DNA of 64,000 nucleotides, taken from contig JAYKYS010000001.1 in assembly GCA_036924285.1 (NCBI GenBank), forward strand, positions 6,721,501 through 6,785,500, read 5' to 3'. A program made the position numbers and the translations under genes. Shown piece after piece: positions 56,022 through 64,000 of this stretch (positions within the stretch are counted from its first letter, which is position 1; every line of letters starts with the position of its first letter). The notes under the pieces are model-generated. The model worked only from the letters and a program-made list of their open reading frames with translations. It did not search any database and was not told the origin of the DNA. The stretch comes from Asterella californica (taxonomy: Eukaryota > Streptophyta > Marchantiopsida > Marchantiales > Aytoniaceae).

Positions 56022-57000
56022 CTACTGGTATCTCTTGTCACCAATCTCCTGAAAATGCACCTTCCCAAACTCCACATCATTTACAGAAGCTCCTATCACA
56101 TCTATCATTTGGCTCTCTACCTGCTCAAATATGACTTGCCTCTTTCGTTTGATGACATCGATAATCAGCTCATGAAACTCTCTCTTTGCGATGCCAAGAA
56201 CTTCCCGAAGTGAAAACTCTACCCGTGCATCTAATATCCTCTGCTCCAGAATGCTTTTGAGATCAGTTGAGGTCTCAATATCTGCAGCCAGCTTGTAAGC
56301 CGGCCCTTTTTCCTTTTCTTGAGCAGTGAACCGTCTGCCAGCAGTCGTTGGTTCCTGCTGATGTCTCTGTACGTCCTCCATTGGACCTGGTGCAGGTGGC
56401 AGAACCTGGGAGGTAGACGGGATATCCTCTGGAGGAGCTGCTCGTCTTCTAGTGACTCTCCGTCCCTGTCTCTCTCTAGTCTCCTCTGGAGTTCTAGTTT
56501 CAAGCTCAGAGGCATCTCGTCGTCTCTTTTCTTCCACAGAAGCATCCTGCTAGTGGACATGCTTATCTACGTCCAAGAAAGCTTTAATGGACGCTGTATC
56601 TATGGGATCTTTCCACCCTGTGCCTCTATGAATAGTTTCTGCTCCTTTTTTCAACACCTCAGAAGGAACTTCAGTACTGCTCCTCTCAAGAGACCTATCA
56701 GCAAAGTAGGACTAGAAGAGACTTCAATATGGCCAGCATACACATAAGGATTCATCGGTGGTACTGTTATCGTAGTTATTGTTGCAGCTGTAGCGACCTT
56801 GAGGTAAACTCCTCATACCTCCTCGTCCAAACTACGTGTTCAATGGCTCTCCAGTAGAAACGAGGTGCAGTCTACCATTCTGATAGCGAACCACACCATC
56901 TCATAGAGCGGCTGTAAGCTCTTGGTAATCTCCTCGAAGATGATCTGGACTGTCACACCAGATACACCTACGGACAAGAGTACCGCCTAGACGAGCGGCA
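56022..57000 (-). pseudogene. gag: G Gag, C-terminal part
   Basis: Contains a zinc knuckle whose final Cys is Tyr (CIWCDSPDHLRxDY, about 56925-56980), a stop soon after, and the shared domain EFSLREVLGIAKREFHELI (about 56150-56230). It ends GDKRYQ-stop at 56022 and is followed within 30 codons by the Pol N-terminus, so about 200 residues including protease are missing relative to A. K is inserted at 57000. Confidence 0.85.
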
Positions 57001-60000
57001 TGTAACAACCAGAGAAACACAAAGTATCGGAAATAGTAAATTAAGGATCGTTCCTACGAAGATACAGTTAATAATTACACAAAACACAGTATTACAACGA
57101 CACAATGGTAATTCAGATAGTTTTCTATTATTCTCACGGAATAGAATAAAATCCGGATGAGAATTTAAGTCTGATAAGAAACCAAACCCAAGCAAAACCT
57201 GACAAATCAAATACAAACAACAATGAAATAGTTCTTTGATCAGGGACCCTTCCAACAATACAAACAAAAGAGTTGAGAAGACAGTTGTGTGAATGAATGA
57301 AGAATGTAAAATGCTGTTGAAATGTTACTAGTCTTCTTCTGAAAAGACAAAAGAACACAAATTTCACATCAAGGTTCCAAGGCTAAGCCCCTACTCTTCC
57401 TAAGGAGTGTTCTTCCAACTAAATCCTCACTCTTAAGAATCCCACTTATTTGAAGAAGCCAAACTTAAGTCGAAGCCATCATATTCCAAACTCTCCTTAC
57501 AATTTAACTTATCTCTTCCACTTCACAGTAACTGATTTGTTCTCAAATCTTCCTTCAATCGCCTTCACGAAGATTACAGTTTCAACTTCGGTCGAAGTCT
57601 CTTCAAAGGTTCTACGCCGAAGTCTCTTTGCTACAGTCTATCGACGAAGATCTTCATCAATCAGGAATTACACCTACGACAGCAAACTCCGAATATTCGG
57701 AGGAAAATATCTTCGTCCAAAGCATTCACAACATCGCTCCGCACTTTTGGGAAATGAAAATTAATTAATAAAGAACTGAAAATATGAAAAAGGCACGAGG
57801 GCTGTGGATCGTGTTGCTTATATACTTCTTCGTCCTAACCTAACTGTTTATCTTCCTAAGAAGGCGGAAGACCTTCGCTACCCTACGATCATCTTCATCT
57901 TCACCAAAATCTAAACTCCTAAGCCTAACTGTGCTCTGAATTCCTCTAACTGTACTTCGGCGTTCGCTCGTATCTCGCCTATCTCCCTATCTACCTTCTG
58001 TCTAAGCCGGGAAAGACGCACTTTCACACCATCCGGGTTCGTCTCCGTCTGCACTACCTCCGCTTTCAGCATCCGAAGAAGACCAAGCTCGTCAGCATCC
58101 AGCCCCGAAGTCACGTACGCAGAGAGAACCGGCATCAACTTCTTCCGAAGGTCTTCGGAGTCAGTTACCTTCGTCTTCAGTCCGTCGTTCTCCTTAGTAA
58201 GCTCCGCCACTTTAACCGGGTACTCTTCTCGGCTTCGCTGCAAGTCAGCTACTTGGGTCGACAACTCCTTTATGCGGTCGGCGAAGCTCTTCATCGACAC
58301 CTTCATTTCTTCATCCTTGGTCTTCACCTCTGCCTTGACTTCCTCGCATTGGCGCCGAAGACCTTCAAGCTCCTTCTCTGTCTCCAATCGAAGCTTCGTC
58401 ACATTCCTCGCCTCTTCACGGAGGTTGTTCTTCTCCTGCTGCCAAGTACCACTGCTGAAGTGTAGTTCGACCAACATCTCCGGGAACGACACCTTCCTCT
58501 GTACTTCCTTCTCGTAGTCCTCCTTGTTGTCTTCAAGAAGTCGGAGAACTAGGACAACTACCTCCTCGTCGAAGATCATCGCCGTTCTGAACATGTCCAC
58601 GTTGCCTAAAACAGATCCCTCCGAAGTCTCTTCACCTCAGACAGCGCCCTCCATCTTCGCTCCCGAGCTGCTCAGGTCCATCGTCTCCCTCTTAGTGCTC
58701 TTCACCTTCTTCCGCGCCTTCGGCTTGTCCATTGACGAAGTCGGAAGAGGCTTCTTCTTCTTACTGCGCCTCCTCTCTTCTTCATCGGTCGCAGTCTGTA
58801 CATCCGCTGCCTTCTGTGTCTCTTGAGGCTCTTCGGCTGGTGCCTTCGGCGAAGCCTCCAATTGCTGAACATCTTCTGTGGGTGTCTCTTCAACTTCACG
58901 AACGGGAGAGAACCCGTCACCTTCTAGCTCTTCGTCTTCGCTGAATCCCAACTGCTTGGCTTCGTTCTCCGATAACCACCCCATACTGAAGTAAAATATA
59001 CTGATGAAGCCACCCATGTAAACATAATCCTGCTTCTTCCACAGGCGCTGGACTTCGTCATGGAATATCTTCGCCTAGTAAGCTCGTCTTCCGACGAAGA
59101 GGTTCTTGAAGAAGCATACCTTCCAAACAGACAAGTAAGTCGTTCTTCAGGGACTCAAGATCAGCATGATGGCCTCCGCTATCTTCCTCTTCACTGGGTC
59201 GCGATACTCGGTCAACTTGTATCCATTCGTCGGATGCATCGGATGTTCGAAGAGTTCCCCGTAGTTCTGGTCCTCCTTCATCAGACTCTTCATCGACGCA
59301 TTGTCGAAGAGCAAATCGTCATTCGTCCCTGCCTCGTCCAACAAAACCTTCTCCCAGTTCTCGACGGTCCAGTTACTAGGTCGCGCATATGCTTCTTCGC
59401 CGCCGTGATCTTCGCACATTCGGGTCTGGCTAATGAATTTGCCAGACACCTTAGTCCTGCCTCCCAGGGTTAAGAAACTCAGACCTAACTCCTTCAGCTT
59501 CGGCCGAAGGCGCACTAACTCCTCTTGATCTAGCTCGAAGGTTCTGATCCTCGGTAACTTCGTCGCGATCGACATTGTAAGCAAGCGAAGATTGCTAAAC
59601 TGACTGTGAGTAAACTTCGCCTAATCTGCTAATCTTCGTTCAAGTTGACTTTCGCCCAATCTGATTACCTTCGCTTAAACTTATCGTCCGCAATCTGGAA
59701 ACAGCTGAGCGCTAAAAGTGAATTTGAGAAATGAGCTGGTTTTCCTAGTATATAGCTTAGTTCAAACTCCCACACGTGCCGAAGTCACCTATGGTTGCTT
59801 GCCGCCGACCTGTCAAGGTATGCGCATGCTGTATTCGCCCACGCTGCTTGTCGCTACAGTTTCTTGCTAGGTAGGTCGCTCGTCTTTACTTAGACTACTT
59901 CTCGACTGTGAATTCTCTTGACTATTCGTGAAGAGAGCGTACTAGCGATCTGCATTCTCAAGGAGTCTCCCTTCTCAGATCTTTCCCGTGAAGGTCTTCT

Positions 60001-60132
60001 TCTGAAGACTCTTCTTAAGAAGTCTCTTCTTCACAAAAACTAAGCTATTCTTTCTTCTAACCGCATTGTTTCTTCTACAAACTTCTACATTTCAAGCTTC
60101 TTCTAACAAAAATTGAAAAAGTGGGCTTTACA
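57001..60132 (-). mobile_element. Element K: 3.1-kb insertion carrying one long broken gene
   Basis: Bounded by CGGCA on both sides (56996-57000 and 60133-60137), interrupting G gag. It runs TGTAACAACC...GGGCTTTACA on the plus strand. I see no pair of direct repeats inside, so it is not a full LTR element. It is either a solo LTR of an unusually long, ORF-bearing LTR family or a small DNA transposon with short TGTAA/TTACA ends. 57001-57910 is noncoding; 59585-60132 has a TATA-like box on the minus strand near 59745. Confidence 0.8.
57911..59584 (-). pseudogene. K gene: long single-frame protein with coiled-coil C-terminus
   Basis: Three blocks (59584-59147, 59017-58637, 58600-57911) are all in the same frame, separated only by stop codons near 59147 (TGA), 59070 (TAG) and 58637 (TGA), so one gene of about 558 codons has decayed. 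The N-terminal block has LKELGLSFL, NWTVENWEKVLL and YRDPVKRK; the middle has MGGFISIFY, an acidic stretch and a basic linker (RRRSKKKK, KARKKVKSTKR); the C-terminal block is a heptad-rich coiled coil (about 58480-58140). It is related to K2 at 4277-5370. I do not recognise a named family. In layout it resembles plant transposon-associated proteins with a coiled-coil end, but that is only an impression. Confidence 0.7.
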
Positions 60133-61099
60133 CGGCACCAGGCGTCGGTGGTAGCTCTCTATGTAAACCAACAAGCTCTACCTTCAATTCACGCATCTGT
60201 CGGATCAACTCCTCAATTTGATTGTGCTGACCCTGGTTCTCAACCACCCTCTAAACAGGTACCCTCTGTGCAGGAACTGACACAACTAGCACTGGAGGTG
60301 CTTCTACAAGAATAATAGGTCTACGAGCAAGAGCCGAAGGCTGTTGTACTTGAGGAGCATAAGGTTGGTGGATCACCTCTGCAAGCGACTGTCCTCCTAC
60401 AGCCACTCTCCCTCGCCTCGTTAGAACGGCCACAACATCTTCCACTCTCCCCCAATCCATAGTAACACCCCCTTCAGCTGATCGATCTGCTAACATGAAG
60501 CATAATCGATCTGCTGTAGCCTCATCGGTGGCTTGCAAGAAGAGCTCTGTCCTTCTAGCATCCAAGGTTATCCGTTCGAGCGTCGAAAGCTGTCGGTATC
60601 TTCGATCGAACTCTCTTAGCAACTCATTCAGCCTCATCCTATGGCCAAGTTGTTGCTCAATCCAATCCAAAAAAGTTCTCCTAGTAACTCTCTCAGAATC
60701 CTTCTCAAGGAATTCTTCTCGGAGAGCTCTCTCAAAACTTGCTCAAACACCAAGATTTCTCCTATGTACGTCTCTGACTTGATCTCTCAACTCAGGAATC
60801 ACAGCCAACTCAAAACTACCAATCATCTCCGCATCGGTTACCCTTACAAGCTCCATCTCTCCTCTGTACTCACGAAGATATCTTGAAATATCTCTGCCCT
60901 CAAATCTTCCACACCTATTCACAATCGCCTGCAAAGCTTTTGTGGATTTCAACTCACCCTCTCTGACAATCGGATGTTGCTGAACCAAAGCCGCAAGCGT
61001 CTTTAGTATCTCAGCAGTATCCAAGCCTGATGCTGCAGTTGCTGCTGAAGACGTTGGTGTAGCCGAAGGTGCAACAATAGATGTCGATGCTCCAGCCAT
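60133..61099 (-). pseudogene. gag: G Gag, N-terminal part
   Basis: ATG at 61099 (MAGASTSIVAPSATP), then LREYRGEMELVRVTD and FELAVIPELRDQV; a frameshift near 60740; then WIEQQLGHRMRLNELLREFDRRY and TDWRKVEE-like sequence. K interrupts it at 60133. Confidence 0.87.
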
Positions 61100-61194
61100 A
61101 GAGGCAGTAGACCACTCCCGCTCTTGCGATCCATCTCTTCCTTGTATGCAAATCTCAACCTCAGCAACCTCAGCGATTAATCACCCCAAGATTA

Positions 61195-61212
61195 CTCTCA
61201 GTGGAAGCACCA
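61195..61212 (-). other. G primer-binding site, tRNA-Thr type
   Basis: TGGTGCTTCCACTGAGAG on the minus strand, 6 nt after the LTR end. Identical to A's. Confidence 0.8.
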
Positions 61213-61218
61213 GATTTA

Positions 61219-62613
61219 TGTCGAGGAGAGTCCTTCTCAGGAAGGGTGAGCCTTCTGACTGTGATAAATCACGAGGTAGGAGTAGAAATCGAATACCAAG
61301 ACAAGAGCCAAGGCTGGTAGTACACAACGGCTGAAGTCACTCACATAGACTACTCTCTGACTATAGGTCACTTGCTATTTTTCTGATCAAGCCTCAAGAG
61401 ACAGATCCACCTTCAGACACAACAGATAAGAGAAACTGAACTCACGATGCTTTATTTCTCTTCCAAACACACTCAGTAGTCCTCTACATATATCAATTTA
61501 CAACCTATCTCTACTCAACTCCTTACGTTGATCACTGTAGATGCCAAACAGTCAATTCCCACTCAACTAGTCTTCTCTCCAAAACCTACAACCGATGAAG
61601 ATCTGAAACCCCAATGCCTTGTATCCCTTCTTACAACAGCTTCAGCACTGAAATTTCTCAGAAAAACCTGACCTTCTCAGTCCCAATCTTCTCCTCCGTC
61701 CAGATAGATGCTCTTTGCTCACTAGATTCACCTCAAACAGCCTAGTAGGTAAATTCAAGCTCTTTCAACTCTTAATCCTCCCTCTGCGTCAATCTCCCAA
61801 CTGAAAACTATCAGGAATTTAATCCAGCGTCGATCAAAAGTCCCTTGTAGATTATCAAAACGATCACCCTCAATAAACTGCCTCCTGTCCGTTCCGAAGG
61901 TAGTTCTGTCTCCAAACTGTATATTAGATAAAGTCTCAGCTCCCAAACACTTGTCCGCCCCTCTGCAACGATCACCCAGCTCACCAATTCAGTTCTGTCA
62001 GAAAAATTGATCTCTCCCAGCGTCCAAGCTTTTCCTGCGCGTCCCCGATCCTAATCCCTAATCCTTCTCCTTCCGCTTCAGCTCTCAGCTCTTTGTCAAA
62101 AAAATCCCTTGAAAAGTATCTCGATCCCAAGCCGCCGCAGGTATTTAACCTAAAAGTTAAGGCCCCAGCTAAGCTGTCCCCCTGCTGTCCTTATAAGCGC
62201 AATCACTTATCAGAAGTAGGGCCCTAGCTAAGCTGCCCCCCTATTGTCCTTCCGTATAGATCTTCTCTTGCAAAACTGACCTCTTTTTTAAATAAAAGTT
62301 CACAGTTACCTTTGTAAAGCAGACTCCTTCACGGATAAGGACTTCATAACTTCCTCCGCCATTACTAAACCGACTCGACGATTAATTAACAGATTTACAA
62401 AAGTTTCCCGTGCTCTTGATGTCATCTTGATGCCACCCTGAATATACCACATGCCATCCGATGTAGACCGAAGCCCCTACACTTATGAGACTGCCACATA
62501 GGGCTTACAACCCCCCATATACGCACTAGGTATCTCCCATGGTATATTCACGGTGGCATGCGGAGACTTAGGCGAGGAAGCCCACGATGAAGAGAGATAC
62601 CGGTCTCCCGCCC
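61219..62613 (-). repeat. G 5' LTR, partial
   Basis: Matches 14283-14728 joined to 44599-45560, with small indels including a 12-bp or so deletion near 61578. It is cut at about 62613 by H; the remaining ~650 bp should lie beyond H outside the window. Confidence 0.9.
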
Positions 62614-63260
62614 TTTCGCGCACCTACCGCCTTGTTGCGCCAGCGGAAGCTCTAGCTCAGTAGGTCGCAAACTTTACACCGCTAACCTGCAAACACAATC
62701 ACAATATGCACCACTTACCTTAGTTCTGTTTGGTCCGGACCGGAGCCGGACCGTCTCCCTAATCATCAAGCTCAGCAATCCTAAGTCCCGACTTAGATCC
62801 ACCTAAGTCGGTCCCAAACATGAGCAAGTCACAATATGACTTGGGGCGGACTTCCCATAAAGTCCAGGGTCCTAAACGGTGCCTCCAGCACACCTAGCGG
62901 CCCAACCCCCCGTGATGTCCGTCTGGGTCTAGGCTCCCGAACGGTGGTCTAACCCGCCGACTCGTTCCCTAGTCTTGCCCCAGCCCTTGCATCGTTCCTA
63001 AGTCCAGACATCCAAGTCTGGATCGGAACGTGCCTTGGAACCGTCCCAGCCATCACCTCATGCCCCCAGAGTCCGCCCGCCGAACCCTGGGGTCGGGTGA
63101 CACGTCCTGGCCCACCCAGGCATCGAACCCCCCTCATATATACTTCTGGGGATCGGCGGCCCCGCCCTCCTCTTTGGTCCCTGAAAATTATACCACAACC
63201 CGATTGTGGTTCGGCCATAACTTCCAGCTCGGAGGTCAGATCGAGGAGTGTTATATATCA

Positions 63261-63290
63261 CTGGAAAGCTCTCGACGAGACCTTTCCAAT
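63261..63290. other. H LTR conserved CTGGAAAGCTCTCGA motif
   Basis: CTGGAAAGCTCTCGACGAG at 63261. Similar CGAGAGCT(C/T)TCCAA segments occur in J (2612-2625) and both E LTRs (28856-28869 and 37264-37277), in the opposite orientation relative to element sense. Confidence 0.5.
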
Positions 63291-63421
63291 GATACCTCAC
63301 TCGCCTCGAGATCTTACGTGGAGCTCCGTCCACGACCTAAAACGTCCCTGGAGCTCCAACACTTAGCAGTTTTTCCGAAAACCTGTGGTCCAGACCCAGG
63401 GTCGAACCCTGTGGTTTGTCT

Positions 63422-63492
63422 GCGTCTCGGACCCACGTCTCGGTCCCACGTCTCGGACCCACGTCTCAGACCTATGTCTGAGACTCATGTTT
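63422..63492. repeat. 14-bp tandem repeat in H LTR
   Basis: About five imperfect copies of CGTCTCGGACCCAC. Confidence 0.75.
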
Positions 63493-63749
63493 CAGCCCGT
63501 TTTCAGACTCGCCCCCTTAGGTCAGCGTTCGTCTGGGGCCCTCTTGGGGTAGGCCCTTATGTCCTAACCCAAGGTTCCAACCTTGGTTCAGAGAACCACT
63601 TAGGGTTCATCTGATCCCGACTTGCCGGTCACGCCGTTAAGTCCTACTCGCAGCGTTCACAACCTAGCGCAAGTCCGCTAGGGTTCTGTTGTTCGCGTCT
63701 GCGCCCGATCTTGAGAATGAGGGGCGCGACACTCACCCCCACTTTGGAG

Positions 63750-63767
63750 GTTGATGCCCTCATCAAC
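63750..63767 (-). other. H pre-polypurine-tract hairpin
   Basis: GTTGATG-AGGG-CATCAAC on the minus strand, a perfect 7-bp stem with a 4-nt loop, directly before CTCCAAAGTGGGGGTGAG and the LTR. Confidence 0.7.
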
Positions 63768-64000
63768 AATGATCCTATAAGTTAACACCAAGCTCAAAAT
63801 GGGTAGCCAACCCCTTGGCGTCAGAATTGCGTTCTGGTAGCTAACCCGCAATTCTCTTCTTGGCTTGAGTCTTAAGTTGTCGCTAGAACACTTAGAAAAT
63901 TCCAACTAGTCTCGGGAAAAGCCTTACCTTTTTGGCTTACCCTAAACAAAACTAGTTGGCAACTTCTCAGCATTCTACTTAAGACTCTAACTTGCAAACT

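Larger units (their letters stand above)
14283..62613 (-). mobile_element. Element G: degraded Ty3/gypsy element hosting D, F, K and H
   Basis: LTR-matching segments at 14283-14728 plus 44599-46211 (3' LTR) and 61219-62613 (5' LTR, continuing beyond H) bound a minus-strand gag-pol. The primer-binding site is at 61195-61212 and the polypurine tract at 46212-46227. G's own sequence has deletions removing the protease and about 27 residues of RT, so it is not autonomous. It lies in element B with ACGT on its left. Its right end is outside the window. Confidence 0.9.
62614..64000 (-). mobile_element. Element H: 3' end of another LTR retrotransposon
   Basis: The 3' LTR is about 62614-63731 (1118 bp; TGTCGCGCCCC at its start on the minus strand), then polypurine tract AAAGTGGGGGTGAG (63732-63745), a hairpin, and about 230 bp of noncoding 3' region before the window ends. 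The coding part is outside. The left edge (tttcgcgcac) looks like a decayed TGTCGCGC inverted end. The GC content is higher than its neighbours. Confidence 0.75.

Noticed and set aside
57001..60132. K as a complete LTR element with two LTRs
   Set aside because: No direct repeat was found between its two ends; only TGTAA/TTACA and the CGGCA duplication are seen.
63030..63614. 194-codon plus ORF across the H LTR
   Set aside because: It runs antisense through the LTR, includes the 14-bp tandem repeat and is supported only by GC-rich composition.

Overview
This window is a block of transposable elements from a eukaryotic, almost certainly plant-lineage genome. I see no intact host gene. The plant signs are the tRNA primer-binding sites: an initiator-Met site, plus sites matching plant tRNA-Thr, tRNA-Trp and tRNA-Glu 3' ends as I remember them. 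The Ty3/gypsy and Ty1/copia proteins are also of plant type. The protein style suggests a seedless plant or charophyte alga, but I cannot name the species.

Layout. 1-4276 is a minus-strand LTR of family F (element I), split by a solo LTR of family E (element J, 1342-3623). 4277-5370 is a broken gene of unknown family (K2), followed by gene-poor DNA to 7750. 7755-11768 is AT-rich repeats, including a 1.5-1.6 kb diverged duplication. 11769-13213 is a 5' fragment of a copia element (L), fused at 13214 to a gypsy reverse-transcriptase fragment (B). The rest is a five-deep insertion stack. G (14283 to beyond 62613, minus) sits in B; D (14729-44594, minus) sits in G's 3' LTR; E (17399-38322, minus) sits in D's pol; and A (17548-27654, plus) sits in E's 3' LTR. 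G also carries F (49091-55254, plus) in its pol, K (57001-60132, minus) in its gag, and H (62614 to the window end, minus) in its 5' LTR.

A is the youngest and essentially intact: a 781-codon Gag-protease frame (773 codons from its first ATG), an 1183-codon Pol frame reached by a probable -1 frameshift, and two 2032-bp LTRs differing at about 15 sites. E and D have nonsense codons and frameshifts. G has lost its protease and part of its RT. F never had pol and looks like a Gag-only element dependent on a partner.

The most unusual content is not the ordinary gag-pol genes. (1) The LTRs of A, E and J carry two adjacent, mutually similar small ORFs (71 and 67 codons) under protein-level selection, and a third relative lies just downstream of the primer-binding site of the unrelated element D. 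(2) A hairpin with compensatory stem changes sits just before the polypurine tract in A, E, F and G; H and D have unrelated hairpins in the same place. (3) Target-site duplications of the A/E/F/G/J clade are 4 bp and centred on CG in every case I can read. (4) The same GGATTTTT frameshift site links protease to Pol in A and E.
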